A DNA stretch of 64,000 nucleotides from Nocardioidaceae bacterium (lineage in GTDB: Bacteria; Actinomycetota; Actinomycetes; Propionibacteriales; Nocardioidaceae), in contig JAURVT010000050.1 in the NCBI GenBank assembly GCA_030655315.1, positions 62,001-126,000 on the forward strand. Reading direction: 5' to 3'. The translations under genes were made by a program, and so were the position numbers. Below, in pieces: positions 50,799-59,265 of the stretch. The notes beneath the pieces are model-generated. The model was not told where the DNA came from. It worked only from the letters and a program-made list of their open reading frames with translations, and did no database searches. Position 1 is the first letter of the stretch. Every line of letters starts with the position of its first letter.

Positions 50799-51365
50799 AT
50801 GACCCAGCACACGGTCCCCGCGGCCGCCACCGTCACCTCCGACGCCGAGCTCCTGGCCCGGCACGTCGCCGGTGACCCGCACGCGTTCGGGGACCTCGTC
50901 GCCCGGCACCAGGACCGGCTCTGGTCGGTCGCCGTCCGGACGATGCGCGACCGCGAGGACGCCGCCGACGCCCTGCAGGACGCGATGGTCAAGGCCTTCG
51001 GGTCGGCGCACCGCTACCGCGGTGACTCCGCGGTGACCACCTGGCTGCACCGGATCGTCGTCAACGCGTGCATCGACGCGATCCGGCGCCAGCGGGTGCG
51101 GCCGGCCGTCCGCGGCCTCGACCTCGAGCTGCTGCCGGGGGCGAGCTGCGAGCGCGAGGCCGTCCTCGACGTCCGCCACGCGGTGGCGGCGCTGCCCGAC
51201 GCGCAGCAGCAGGCCGTCACGCTGGTGTACCTGCAGGGGTTCAGCGTGGAGGAGGCCGCCCGCGTGCTGGGCTGCGCCGCCGGCACCGTCAAGAGCCGCT
51301 GCTCCCGCGCCCGGACCGTGCTCGGCGCCGCGCTCGCCGAGGGCCACGCGCCCGTCGCCGCCTGA
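50799..51365 (+). CDS. ECF RNA polymerase sigma factor, SigM-like
   Basis: 188 aa. Region 2: ELLARHVAGDPHAFGDLVAR, REDAADALQDAMVKAFGSAH and TTWLHRIVVNACIDAIRRQR; region 4: LPDAQQQAVTLVYLQGFSVE then EAARVLGCAAGTVKSRCSRA. The pattern is close to mycobacterial SigM. In many actinobacteria sigM lies next to trxB/trxA and an anti-sigma gene; neither is here, and the next gene is convergent. ATG 50799 is chosen because GAGGG lies about 9 nt upstream; a longer form from 50763 is possible. Confidence 0.88.
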   Translation: MTQHTVPAAATVTSDAELLARHVAGDPHAFGDLVARHQDRLWSVAVRTMRDREDAADALQDAMVKAFGSAHRYRGDSAVTTWLHRIVVNACIDAIRRQRVRPAVRGLDLELLPGASCEREAVLDVRHAVAALPDAQQQAVTLVYLQGFSVEEAARVLGCAAGTVKSRCSRARTVLGAALAEGHAPVAA

Positions 51366-51380
51366 CGCGGACCGCCCCGG

Positions 51381-52271
51381 TCAGTCCTCGAGCAGGCGGG
51401 CCAGCGTGCGACGGCCGAGGCGGCTCATCGTGGGGTGGGAGTGCTCGTAGTACCCGACGAGACCCAGCGCCTGCTGGAACGCCCAGGCCCGGCCGCGGGC
51501 CCACTCCAGGTCGCCGCACCCCAGGGCACGGCGCAGCTCGGCCCGCGGTCCGGCGTCGAGGAGGTGCCACGCGCCGACGAGGTCGAGCGCCGGGTCCGCC
51601 GGTCCGAGCCCGCCGCCGTCCAGCACCCCGGCCAGCCGGCCGTCCTCGACGAGCACGTTGCCCGGCACCAGGTCCCCGTGGGTCATCGCGTCGGGCGCCT
51701 CGCGCGGCAGCGTCCGCAGCCGCTCCCACGTGCGACCCAGCCGGTCGACGTCGAGCAGGTGCGCGCCGGCCAGCAGGTACGCCTCGACCGCCGCGTCGTG
51801 GTCGGGCAGGTGCCCGCCGCGGCCCGATCCGGTGAAGCGCCTGCCGCGGGTGCTCGTCGCGCGCAGCTCGAGGACGAGCCGGGCGAGGTCGCGGGCGAAC
51901 CTCGTCGACGCCGCCGGGTCGACGACCACCGCGTCCCGTCCGGGCAGCCAGGTCTGCACCGACCACGGCAACGGGTACCCGTCGCCGGGCTCACCGAGCG
52001 CCACGGGCACGGGCGTCGGCACAGCGGTGGCGGCCACCAGCTCGACCATGGCGTCGCGCTCGGCCTCCAGCTCGGCGCGGACCTCGGCGGGGTCCCGCCG
52101 CCGCAGCGGCATCCGCACCGCGAGCCCGTCGCCCAGCCGGAACACGGCGTTGACGGTGCCGACGGCGGCGACCTCGCGCACGGGCAGCCCCGCCCACCGC
52201 GGGTGCTGCTCGGCCACCAGGCGCCGCACGACGTCGACGGTCACCTCGAGCTGGTCGCCGTGCATCCTCAC
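51381..52271 (-). CDS. aminoglycoside/macrolide phosphotransferase-like kinase
   Basis: 296 aa. Protein-kinase-like APH fold that phosphorylates a small molecule. N-lobe: GTVNAVFRLGDGLAVRMPLR with the ATP-site lysine position replaced by Arg; C-lobe: DAMTHGDLVPGNVLVEDGRL (HGD-type catalytic loop with Asp and Asn) and GVLDGGGLGPADPALDLVGA, where the metal-binding D-F/x-G is D-G-G. It could be a resistance enzyme or a metabolic kinase such as for a sugar or choline; none is demonstrated. GTG 52271 has AGGG about 8 nt upstream; ATG 52265 is the alternative. Confidence 0.8.
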   Translation of the reverse strand: MRMHGDQLEVTVDVVRRLVAEQHPRWAGLPVREVAAVGTVNAVFRLGDGLAVRMPLRRRDPAEVRAELEAERDAMVELVAATAVPTPVPVALGEPGDGYPLPWSVQTWLPGRDAVVVDPAASTRFARDLARLVLELRATSTRGRRFTGSGRGGHLPDHDAAVEAYLLAGAHLLDVDRLGRTWERLRTLPREAPDAMTHGDLVPGNVLVEDGRLAGVLDGGGLGPADPALDLVGAWHLLDAGPRAELRRALGCGDLEWARGRAWAFQQALGLVGYYEHSHPTMSRLGRRTLARLLED

Positions 52272-52336
52272 GCGGTCACCCTGACCTGCGTCCCGGGGAG
52301 GGGCAACGGGGTTTCGGGCGGGCAGGTCCGTGGTCC

Positions 52337-52342
52337 TAGACT
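52337..52342 (+). promoter_or_regulatory. -10 element TAGACT of purSQ
   Basis: TAGACT predicts a start near 52349 and a 30-nt leader with AGGAG (52370-52374) 5 nt before the purS GTG. Confidence 0.45.
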
Positions 52343-52379
52343 CGGCGGTGCCCGTCCCCGCCGACTCCCAGGAGCACCC

Positions 52380-52625
52380 GTGGCCCGCGTCGTCGTCGAC
52401 GTCATGCTCAAGCCCGAGATCCTCGACCCCCAGGGCAAGGCCGTGCACGGCGCCCTGCCGCGGCTGGGCTTCGGAGGCATCAGCGACGTCCGCCAGGGCA
52501 AGCGCTTCGAGCTCGAGGTGGAGGGCGAGGTGACCGAGGAGCGGCTCGCCGAGGTCCGCCAGATCGCCGAGACGCTGCTCTCGAACCCCGTCATCGAGGA
52601 CTACGCCGTCAGGGTCGAGCAGTGA
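52380..52625 (+). CDS. purS: FGAM synthase subunit PurS
   Basis: 81 aa. Small dimeric subunit that joins PurQ and PurL into the three-part formylglycinamidine ribonucleotide synthetase. [51 protein letters not shown] and [19 protein letters not shown] match the family over full length. GTG start with AGGAG. Overlaps purQ by 4 bases (GTGA). Confidence 0.94.
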   Translation: MARVVVDVMLKPEILDPQGKAVHGALPRLGFGGISDVRQGKRFELEVEGEVTEERLAEVRQIAETLLSNPVIEDYAVRVEQ

Positions 52626-53290
52626 GGATCGGCGTCGTCACCTTCCCCGGGTCCCTGGACGACGTCGACGCGCAGCGTGCCGTCCGCGTCGCCGGCGGCG
52701 ACCCGGTCGCGCTGTGGCACGGCGACCACGACCTCCAGGGCGTCGACGCCGTGGTGCTGCCCGGCGGCTTCTCCTACGGCGACTACCTGCGCTGCGGGGC
52801 CATCGCCCGCTTCGCGCCGGTGATGAGCGAGGTCGTCGACGCGGCGCACCACGGCCTGCCCGTGCTGGGCATCTGCAACGGCTTCCAGATCCTGTGCGAG
52901 AGCCACCTGCTTCCCGGCGCGCTCGTGCGCAACGACCACCAGCGGTTCGTCTGTCGCGACCAGCGGCTGCGGATCGAGGACGCCACCAGCGCCTGGACCG
53001 GCTCGTACGCGGCGGGCCAGGAGATCGTCGTCCCGCTCAAGAACGGCGAGGGCGGCTACGTCGCCGACGAGGCCACGCTCGACGCGCTCGAGGGCGAGGG
53101 CCACGTCGTCGCCCGCTACCTCGGCGGCAACCCCAACGGGTCGCTGCGCGACATCGCGGGCATCCGCAACGCGGCCGGCAACGTCGTGGGCCTGATGCCG
53201 CACCCCGAGCACGCGGTCGAGGACCTCTGCGGCCCCGGCACCGACGGGCTCGGGTTCTTCACGTCGGCCCTGCGCGCGCTCGTCGGCTGA
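52622..53290 (+). CDS. purQ: FGAM synthase glutaminase subunit PurQ
   Basis: 222 aa. Class I glutamine amidotransferase giving ammonia to Pur[41 protein letters not shown], nucleophile Cys in [15 protein letters not shown], and catalytic His/Glu in [16 protein letters not shown]. Starts inside the purS stop. PurL, its partner, lies 6.6 kb downstream rather than adjacent, as in mycobacteria. Confidence 0.95.
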   Translation: MRIGVVTFPGSLDDVDAQRAVRVAGGDPVALWHGDHDLQGVDAVVLPGGFSYGDYLRCGAIARFAPVMSEVVDAAHHGLPVLGICNGFQILCESHLLPGALVRNDHQRFVCRDQRLRIEDATSAWTGSYAAGQEIVVPLKNGEGGYVADEATLDALEGEGHVVARYLGGNPNGSLRDIAGIRNAAGNVVGLMPHPEHAVEDLCGPGTDGLGFFTSALRALVG

Positions 53291-53307
53291 CGGGCCCACG
53301 GCCCGTC
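53289..53307. terminator. hairpin between convergent purQ and MFS genes
   Basis: GACGGGCC-cac-GGCCCGTC, a perfect 8-bp stem with 3-nt loop that includes the last two bases of the purQ stop codon. The MFS gene stop lies 6 bases further. Confidence 0.6.
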
Positions 53308-53312
53308 CGGGC

Positions 53313-54806
53313 TCAGTGGCTGTGACCGCCGGCCGCGTGCGCGCCGCCGTGCGGGTGATCGCCCTTCGGTGCTGCCGTGCGCCGCACGAGGTCGAACACG
53401 CCGAGCAGCAACGAGATCGCGATCAGCACGATGGTGGTGCGGAGGCTGTGCGAGAGCGCCTCGGCGTAGTCGCCGCGTGAGGTGGCGAGGCGGTCGAAGA
53501 ACTGCGCGAGCACCACCGCGACGCCGATCGCCGAGCCGACGCGCTGCGCCGTCTGCAGCATCCCGCCGCCCGACCCGGCGCGGGCCGGGTCGACGTCGGC
53601 GAGCGCGAGCGTGATGTTCGGCGAGATGACCAGGCCACCGCCGAAGCCCGCCACCAGGAAGGACGGCGCGAGCTTGAGGCCGACGTCGCCGTCGAGGTGC
53701 GGCACGAGCAGGTCGATCGAGACCAGGCCGACGAGCACGAGCACCAGCCCGCCGACGACGAGCGAGCGGCCGTAGCGCTCGACGAGCCGCCCGCCGAGGA
53801 ACGCCGACACCGCCGAGCCCACCGCGAACGGCAGCTGCGTGGTGCCGGCCTCCAGCGCGCTGTAGCCGAGACCCACCTGGAGGTAGAGCGTGATGACCAG
53901 GAAGATCGAGGTGAAGCCGGCGAAGTAGAACGTGCCGAGCCCGAGGCCGAGGACGAACGAGCGCACCTTGGCCAGCGACAGGTCGACGAGCGTCTCCTTG
54001 CCGCGCGCGAACCAGCGGCGCTCCCAGAACCAGAACGCCACGAGCAGCACCGCGGTGAACGACAGCAGCCACCACGGGCGCTCGGCCAGCGGGGTGTCGC
54101 GGCCACCGGTGACCACCGGCAGCAGGACGAACACCATCGCGCTGCCGAACAGCACCACGCCGACGGGGTCGAGCGACTGCTTGGGCCCGGCCGGAACCGT
54201 CGGCAGGTACCGCAGGGCGAGCACCACCAGCAGGATGCCCACGGGCACGTTGACGTAGAACACCAGGCGCCAGCCGAGGTCGGGACCGCCGAGGTTGACC
54301 AGGAGCCCGCCGAGCAGCGGTCCGATCGCCGTCGAGACGCCGATGGACGCGCCGAAGAGGCCGAAGGCGCGGCCGCGCTCGGGACCGCGGAACAGGTTCT
54401 GGATGAAGCCCGACACCTGCGGCGCGATGAACCCGCCGCCGATGCCCTGGGCCACGCGGGCGACGCACAGCCAGAACGGGCTGGGCGCCGCTCCGGCCGC
54501 GGCGCTCGACAGCGTGAACAGCGCGACGCCGACGATGAAGACGGTGCGCCGGCTGCGTGCGTCGCCGAGCCGTCCGGCCGGGACGAGCACGACGCCGAAG
54601 GCCAGCGCGTACCCGGCGACGATCCACTGCACGGCGCTGTCGCCGGCCCCGAGACCCTCCTGGAGCGAGGGGAGGGCGACGTTGACGATGCTGACGTCGA
54701 GCAGCGTCATCGCGCCGGCGACCAGGCAGACCGCGAGCGCGCGCCAGCGGGCAGGGTCGGGCACGAACTCGGAGGGCGCCTGACCGGCGGGAGATGGTTG
54801 CGTCAC
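53313..54806 (-). CDS. MFS drug transporter, DHA2 (14-helix) family
   Basis: 497 aa. Proton-driven multidrug exporter type EmrB/QacA. About 14 helices; motif C region GGLLVNLGGPDLGWRLVFYV, VSIVNVALPSLQ in helix 1 (D-x-x-x-x-N-V-A-L-P signature of DHA2), RLGDARSRRTVF as motif A, and ARVAQGIGGGFIAPQVSGFI. The C-terminus is unusual: KGDHPHGGAHAAGGHSH, a histidine-rich tail that might bind metal. GTG start. No TetR/MarR regulator beside it. Convergent with purQ. Confidence 0.9.
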   Translation of the reverse strand: MTQPSPAGQAPSEFVPDPARWRALAVCLVAGAMTLLDVSIVNVALPSLQEGLGAGDSAVQWIVAGYALAFGVVLVPAGRLGDARSRRTVFIVGVALFTLSSAAAGAAPSPFWLCVARVAQGIGGGFIAPQVSGFIQNLFRGPERGRAFGLFGASIGVSTAIGPLLGGLLVNLGGPDLGWRLVFYVNVPVGILLVVLALRYLPTVPAGPKQSLDPVGVVLFGSAMVFVLLPVVTGGRDTPLAERPWWLLSFTAVLLVAFWFWERRWFARGKETLVDLSLAKVRSFVLGLGLGTFYFAGFTSIFLVITLYLQVGLGYSALEAGTTQLPFAVGSAVSAFLGGRLVERYGRSLVVGGLVLVLVGLVSIDLLVPHLDGDVGLKLAPSFLVAGFGGGLVISPNITLALADVDPARAGSGGGMLQTAQRVGSAIGVAVVLAQFFDRLATSRGDYAEALSHSLRTTIVLIAISLLLGVFDLVRRTAAPKGDHPHGGAHAAGGHSH

Positions 54807-54903
54807 GGACCCACCGTAGGGACCCGTGGGTGCGTGCGCCGACGAAGCGTCGGTTCGTCCGGGTCGCGTGTGGCCCCCGCCACGGGAGGCGCGACCAGGC
54901 GTC

Positions 54904-55734
54904 TCAGCCGAGCGCGACGAGGGTGACCGCGACCGCGGCGAGCGCGAGCCCGACGCCCTGGAGGCGGTGGACGCGCTCGCGCAGCAGCACGGCGGCGAGC
55001 AGCACGGTCGTCGCCGGGTACAGGGACGTGATGACCGAGACGATCGACAGCAGCCCCGCGTGCGTCGCGTAGAGGAAGGCACCCGTGGCGCACGCGCCCA
55101 GCGGGCCCATCGTCAGGGCCCACCACGCGTGGCCGCGCGGCACCCAGGCCTGGCGGAGCAGCGTCGCGGTCCCGATGACGGCCAGCACCGACGTCACCTG
55201 GGCCAGGGCGAGCGGCATGATGCCGGCGTCCTCGCCGATGCGGTCGAGGAACACGAAGAGCAGGCCGAAGCCGAGGCCCGCGACGACGCCGTCCAGGACG
55301 CCCTCGCCGGTCGGTCCCGCCGACGCCGCCGCGGGCGTGCGCGACACCAGCACGATCGCCGGGAACGCCGCGACGATGCCGATCCACGCCCACGCGCTCG
55401 GGCGGTCTCCGGTCGCGAGGCCGACCACCACCGGCACGATCGCCGCGCCCACCGCCGACACCGGGGCGATGACGCTCATCCGGCCGCTGGCGAACCCGCG
55501 ATACAGGAAGGCCGCCCCGACGCCGCCGCCGAGCCCGGCGACCGCGCCCCACGCCCAGTCGGCCGCCACGGGGGTGCCCGTCAGCACCAGCCCGAGGGCG
55601 AGCGCGCACACCGCCGACGACGACTGCCCCACGACGGCCACCTGCCAGGCCGAGGCGCGACGGGAGAACAGGCCGCCGAGGAAGTCCGAGACGCCGTAGG
55701 CGAGCGCGGAGATCAGCGACAGGACGACGGCCAC
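54904..55734 (-). CDS. EamA/DMT family transporter
   Basis: 276 aa, about ten transmembrane helices: LSLISALAYGVSDFLGGLFS at the start, GGVGAAFLYRGFASGRMSVI, APVSAVGAAIVPVVVGLATG, and VSVITSLYPATTVLLAAVLL with RERVHRLQGVGLALAAVAVT at the end, typical of EamA proteins. Substrate unknown. GTG 55734 is selected since family members begin with this first helix; GTG 55764 would add ten residues. Divergent from the old yellow enzyme. Confidence 0.82.
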   Translation of the reverse strand: MAVVLSLISALAYGVSDFLGGLFSRRASAWQVAVVGQSSSAVCALALGLVLTGTPVAADWAWGAVAGLGGGVGAAFLYRGFASGRMSVIAPVSAVGAAIVPVVVGLATGDRPSAWAWIGIVAAFPAIVLVSRTPAAASAGPTGEGVLDGVVAGLGFGLLFVFLDRIGEDAGIMPLALAQVTSVLAVIGTATLLRQAWVPRGHAWWALTMGPLGACATGAFLYATHAGLLSIVSVITSLYPATTVLLAAVLLRERVHRLQGVGLALAAVAVTLVALG

Positions 55735-55816
55735 AGCCGGAGCGTAGGCCGTGACGGCGCTCACCCGGCGCGGGGCGGTGGAACACGCGACCCGCGCTCG
55801 GACGTTGGCACGAGTC

Positions 55817-56905
55817 ATGAGCGACGCACCCCTGCTGTTCCAGCCCCTGACCCTGCGCGGACTCACCCTCGAGAACCGCGTCTGGCTCGCGCCGATGTGC
55901 CAGTACAGCGTCACCGCGCACGACGGCGTGCCCACCGACTGGCACCTGGTGCACCTCGGCGCGCGCGCGATCGGCGGCTTCGGACTGGTGCTGGCCGAGG
56001 CCAGCGCCGTCGTGCCCGAGGGCCGGATCACGCCCGAGGACACCGGCATCTGGAACGACGAGCAGGTCGCGGCCTGGCACCGGGTCACCGACTTCTCCCA
56101 CGCGCAGGGCGTCCCGATCGGCATCCAGCTCGCACACGCGGGCCGCAAGGCCTCCACCTTCGCGCCCTGGCGCGGCGAGGACTCGGTGCCGTCCGACCAG
56201 GGCGGCTGGGAGACCGTCGGACCGTCGGCCGACCCGTTCACCGGCTACGCGACGCCGGCCGAGCTCGACACCGAGGGCATCGCCGCCGTCGTCCAGGCGT
56301 TCGTCGACGCCGCCCGTCGCGCCGACGAGGCCGGGTTCGACGTCGTCGAGCTGCACGCCGCCCATGGCTACCTGCTCCACCAGTTCGTGTCGCCGCTCGC
56401 CAACCGGCGCACCGACGAGTACGGCGGCTCGTTCGAGAACCGCACCCGCATCGTCGTCGAGACGGCCGCCGCCGTCCGCGCCGTCTGGCCGAGCGACAAG
56501 CCGCTCTTCGTGCGGCTGTCGGCCACCGACTGGCGCGACGACGGCTGGACGGTCGACGAGAGCGCCCGTCTGGTCAAGGCCCTGGGCGAGGTCGGGGTCG
56601 ACCTCGCCGACATCTCGTCCGGCGGCGCCGTCGCCGAGGCCGAGATCGTCGTCGGACCCGGCTACCAGGTGCCCTTCGCGCGCGAGGTCCGCGCGTCCTC
56701 GGGCGTCCCGGTGGCGGCCGTGGGCCTGATCACCGAGCCCGACCAGGCCGAGCAGGTGCTGGCCGAGGGGTCCGCCGACGCCGTGTTCCTCGCGCGCGTC
56801 GCGCTCCGCGAGCCGTCCTGGCCGCAGCGCGCCGCCCACGAGCTCGGGATCGACCGCCACGACGCGCCCTACCCCGAGCAGTACACCCGCGGCGCCTGGT
56901 CCTGA
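55817..56905 (+). CDS. old yellow enzyme family ene-reductase (YqjM class)
   Basis: 362 aa. FMN enzyme reducing activated C=C bonds with NAD(P)H. Class III (YqjM/TOYE) marks: APMCQYSV with the flavin-tuning Cys28 and Tyr30, IQLAHAGRKAS, VVELHAAHGYLLHQFVSPLA with the ligand-binding histidines and Tyr, NRRTDEYGGSFENRTRIV, and AVGLITEPDQAEQVLAEGSA near the end. ATG 55817 chosen because MSDAPLLFQPLTLRG aligns with the family start. Physiological substrate unknown; often linked to electrophile detoxification. Confidence 0.92.
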   Translation: MSDAPLLFQPLTLRGLTLENRVWLAPMCQYSVTAHDGVPTDWHLVHLGARAIGGFGLVLAEASAVVPEGRITPEDTGIWNDEQVAAWHRVTDFSHAQGVPIGIQLAHAGRKASTFAPWRGEDSVPSDQGGWETVGPSADPFTGYATPAELDTEGIAAVVQAFVDAARRADEAGFDVVELHAAHGYLLHQFVSPLANRRTDEYGGSFENRTRIVVETAAAVRAVWPSDKPLFVRLSATDWRDDGWTVDESARLVKALGEVGVDLADISSGGAVAEAEIVVGPGYQVPFAREVRASSGVPVAAVGLITEPDQAEQVLAEGSADAVFLARVALREPSWPQRAAHELGIDRHDAPYPEQYTRGAWS

Positions 56906-56909
56906 CCAC

Positions 56910-56953
56910 CTGTCGGTGCCAGGTGATGCCCCGGCATCACCACGCACCGACGG
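56910..56953 (+). repeat. extragenic hairpin, family C copy 2
   Basis: CTGTCGGTGC (56910-56919) pairs with GCACCGACgG (56944-56953, one mismatch); inside lies GGTGATGCC-cc-GGCATCACC (56922-56941). Starts 4 bases after the stop. The outer stem and position equal those at 36510-36553; the inner part differs. Confidence 0.8.
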
Positions 56954-57013
56954 CTCTCGGAAGAAGTCGGGCCCGGAGTGAACCGAACGGCCGTGGACGG
57001 CGTCTGACCTGAC

Positions 57014-57038
57014 GACCGGGCCACGGGGGTGCCCGGTC
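57014..57038. terminator. hairpin in the convergent region
   Basis: GACCGGGC (57014-57021), 9-nt loop, GCCCGGTC (57031-57038). Lies between the converging old yellow enzyme and acetyltransferase genes, closer to the latter. The 199-nt region otherwise holds only the hairpin at 56910-56953. Confidence 0.5.
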
Positions 57039-57104
57039 ACCGACCGGGTCGGCCGGGCGCACGGGGGCGCCGCGGCCGGCCCGTCGTCGTCCGTGGTGGC
57101 CGCC

Positions 57105-57704
57105 TCAGCCCGTCCGGGGCGGGACGTCGAGCCGCATCACCCAGCGCCACTTCGCGATCCGACGCACCCGCTCGAACCCGAACGCCTCGTAGAGCGACTC
57201 GGGGCCGGTGTGGAAGTAGGCGCCACGCTGGGGCGGCCGGCCGTCGGACTGCTCGGGGTAGGCCTCGACGAGGCCGCCACCACCCGCTCCGATCGCGTCG
57301 AGCGCGGCGTGGACGGCCGCCGTCGCGACGCCCTGCGTGCGGTGGCGCGTACCGGTGAAGATGCAGCCGATGCGCCAGTCCGGCAGCCGGTCCAGGTCGC
57401 GCTCGTACGCCTTCGCGTTCTTGATGCTCGCGATCTCGGTGGTCGGGCCGTACTGGCACCACCCCACGCACCGCCCGTCCGCGTAGACGAGCTGCTGGTG
57501 GCAGGTGCCGGCGTCGACGTGGTCGCGCTTGGCGGCGCGGTTGCCGCCGGGGGCGTCGCGCCTGGTGAAGGCCTCGGGATGGAAGCCCATGCACCAGCAG
57601 CCGCCCCAGACGCCGTGGTGGGCCTCGACGAGCCGGGCGAAGTCGTCCCAGGTGTCGGGGGCGAGCGGTCGCGTGGTGAGGCCGTCGACGGGCTGCGTCA
57701 TCAC
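57105..57704 (-). CDS. GNAT family N-acetyltransferase
   Basis: 199 aa. N-terminal signature GVWGGCWCMGFHPE near 32-45, found in a distinct actinobacterial GNAT group, then GNRAAKRDHVDAGTCHQQLV, GWCQYGPTTEI, and the CoA-binding stretch TGTRHRTQGVATAAVHAALD; the end (PESLYEAFGFERVRRIAKWR) is the usual beta-bulge region. Substrate unknown. ATG start. First or single gene on the minus strand, followed by none within 100 bases; the old yellow enzyme converges with it. Confidence 0.82.
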   Translation of the reverse strand: MMTQPVDGLTTRPLAPDTWDDFARLVEAHHGVWGGCWCMGFHPEAFTRRDAPGGNRAAKRDHVDAGTCHQQLVYADGRCVGWCQYGPTTEIASIKNAKAYERDLDRLPDWRIGCIFTGTRHRTQGVATAAVHAALDAIGAGGGGLVEAYPEQSDGRPPQRGAYFHTGPESLYEAFGFERVRRIAKWRWVMRLDVPPRTG

Positions 57705-57741
57705 GGCATCGTCCCTCCGGAGGCCGCGCCGCGCCAGGGTC

Positions 57742-58152
57742 CTAGCGACCTCGCCGACGCAGCGGGCGCGCGAGCGCGCGCACGGCGCGCACGAGCAGGG
57801 GCAGCGCCGTGACCAGCAGCAGGGGCGCCGTCACCGCCGGCGGCAGCACCACGAGGCCGAGGGCCAGGCCCGCCGCGACGACGAGCAGCACGGCGGCGAC
57901 GTTGGTGGCCCAGAGCAGGAACCGCGGGGTGCGCGGCTGGCCGTCGGTGCGGGTGCCGAGCGCCAGGGGGAACAGGACGACGAGCAGCACCAGGGCCACC
58001 CCGGTGACGGCCACGAGGTCGGCGCCCTGCACGAACGCCGTCGCCGCGACGCCGAGGACGACGGTGGTCGTCTCGGCCACCCAGGGCGGCATCTGCTGGT
58101 CGGTCCCGGCGTCCAGGGGGCGGGCGAGGAACTCGGCGACGTGTCGGGCCAC
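57742..58152 (-). CDS. hypothetical membrane protein, four helices
   Basis: 136 aa. Hydrophobic segments near 30-50, 48-66, 80-105 and 105-125 (ETTTVVLGVAATAFVQGADL, VAVTGVALVLLVVLFPLALG, WATNVAAVLLVVAAGLALGL, VTAPLLLVTALPLLVRAVRA) and a basic end. No family recognised. GTG start overlaps nothing but lies 3 bases behind the HxlR stop, so the two are probably cotranscribed from the divergent promoter region at 58.5 kb. Confidence 0.68.
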   Translation of the reverse strand: MARHVAEFLARPLDAGTDQQMPPWVAETTTVVLGVAATAFVQGADLVAVTGVALVLLVVLFPLALGTRTDGQPRTPRFLLWATNVAAVLLVVAAGLALGLVVLPPAVTAPLLLVTALPLLVRAVRALARPLRRRGR

Positions 58153-58155
58153 GAC

Positions 58156-58506
58156 TCAGCAGGCGTCGACGTCGGCGGGCCGGGGCAGGTGGTCGGCGGC
58201 CCAGGAGGAGAGCTGCTCGAGCACGGGCAGCAGCGCGGCGCCCGCCGGGGTGACGCGGTAGCCGACGCTCACCGGGGGGCCGGGGTCGACGGTGCGGTCG
58301 ACGAGCCCGGCCTCGCCGAGCTCGCTCAACCGGTCCGAGAGCACCGAGTCGCTGATGCCGCCCACGGCGCGGCGGAGCTCGCTGAACGTGGCCGGGCCAC
58401 CGGTGAGGATGCCCAGGATCATCCCGTTCCACCGCTTGCCGAGGAGCCGGAAGGCGCTCGACAGGGCCGCGTCGCACATCCGCGGCTCGTGGGGGGTCTG
58501 GGTCAC
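58156..58506 (-). CDS. HxlR family transcriptional regulator
   Basis: 116 aa winged helix-turn-helix repressor. CDAALSSAFRLLGKRWNGMI, LGILTGGPATFSELRRAVGG, ISDSVLSDRLSELGEAGLVD and YRVTPAGAALLPVLEQLSSW are the family hallmarks; an N-terminal Cys (in MCDAAL) matches the redox-sensing cysteine of YodB/HypR-type members. Divergent from the azoreductase, as yodB controls azoR in Bacillus: quinone or diamide stress would release repression. GTG 58506 has AGGA 8 nt upstream; ATG 58515 is the alternative. Confidence 0.88.
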   Translation of the reverse strand: MTQTPHEPRMCDAALSSAFRLLGKRWNGMILGILTGGPATFSELRRAVGGISDSVLSDRLSELGEAGLVDRTVDPGPPVSVGYRVTPAGAALLPVLEQLSSWAADHLPRPADVDAC

Positions 58507-58526
58507 ACCGCCCATCCTACCGTGCA

Positions 58527-58561
58527 CTCGTTCGCGAGATGCTGCTATCTTTTTCCTAGCA
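58527..58561. promoter_or_regulatory. putative HxlR operator and azoreductase promoter
   Basis: TGCTA-n9-TAGCA (58543-58561) is an inverted repeat in a TATCTTTTTCC stretch, AT-rich for this genome, and CTAGC recurs at 58574-58578. CTCG-ttcg-CGAG (58527-58538) is a second palindrome nearer the regulator. TATCTT (58546-58551) could be the -10 of the azoreductase. Confidence 0.45.
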
Positions 58562-58587
58562 ACATCGACCACACTAGCGAGGTTCCC

Positions 58588-59241
58588 ATGTCCCTGTTCA
58601 GGCTCGACGCGAGCATCCGTACCGACGGCTCGGCCAGTCGCGAGATCGCCGACATCGTCGAGGCGGAGTGGGTGGCCGGCCACGCCGACGCCCCCGTCAC
58701 GCGCCGTCACGTCGGCACCCACCCCGTCCCGGCCACCTCCTGGGCCGACGCGGTCGAGGCCGCCTCGGTGCCCGCGGACCAGCGCACGGACGCGCAGGCC
58801 GACGCCGTGGCACTGGCCGCCCGGCTGACCGACGAGCTGGTGGACGCCGACGCGCTGCTGCTCGCCGTGCCGCTCTACAACTTCGGCGTCTCGCAGCACC
58901 TCAAGGCATGGGTCGACATGGTCATCACCGACCCCCGCATGGGCCCGGGTGCCGAGCCGCCGCTCGCCGGCAAGCCGGCCGTGCTCGTGACGGTGCACGG
59001 CGGCAACTACGCCGCCGGCACGCCGCGCGAGGACTGGGACCACGCCACCGGCTGGATCCGCCGCATCCTGGCCGACGTGTGGCAGCTCGACCTGCGGGTC
59101 GTGACGCGCGAGTTCACCCTCGTGGGCGTCAACCCCGCCCTGGACGACTTCACCGAGATGGCTGCCGAGCTGCGCGCCTCGGCCGAGCAGGAGGCCGCCG
59201 AGCACGGACGGACCCTCGCCGCCGCGCGCCAGGCGGCCTGA
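58588..59241 (+). CDS. azoR: FMN-dependent NAD(P)H azoreductase/quinone reductase
   Basis: 217 aa, flavodoxin-like fold. SLFRLDASIRTDGSASREIA (FMN phosphate loop), ADALLLAVPLYNFGVSQHLK, AWVDMVITDPRMG, KPAVLVTVHGGNYAAGTPRE are typical of AzoR. It reduces azo compounds and quinones with NAD(P)H by two-electron transfer, protecting from thiol-reactive quinones. Divergent HxlR regulator with Cys suggests redox induction. GAGG precedes the ATG at 7 nt. Confidence 0.86.
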   Translation: MSLFRLDASIRTDGSASREIADIVEAEWVAGHADAPVTRRHVGTHPVPATSWADAVEAASVPADQRTDAQADAVALAARLTDELVDADALLLAVPLYNFGVSQHLKAWVDMVITDPRMGPGAEPPLAGKPAVLVTVHGGNYAAGTPREDWDHATGWIRRILADVWQLDLRVVTREFTLVGVNPALDDFTEMAAELRASAEQEAAEHGRTLAAARQAA

Positions 59242-59265
59242 CCCGGTCGGCGAGGTCGCGGCGGG

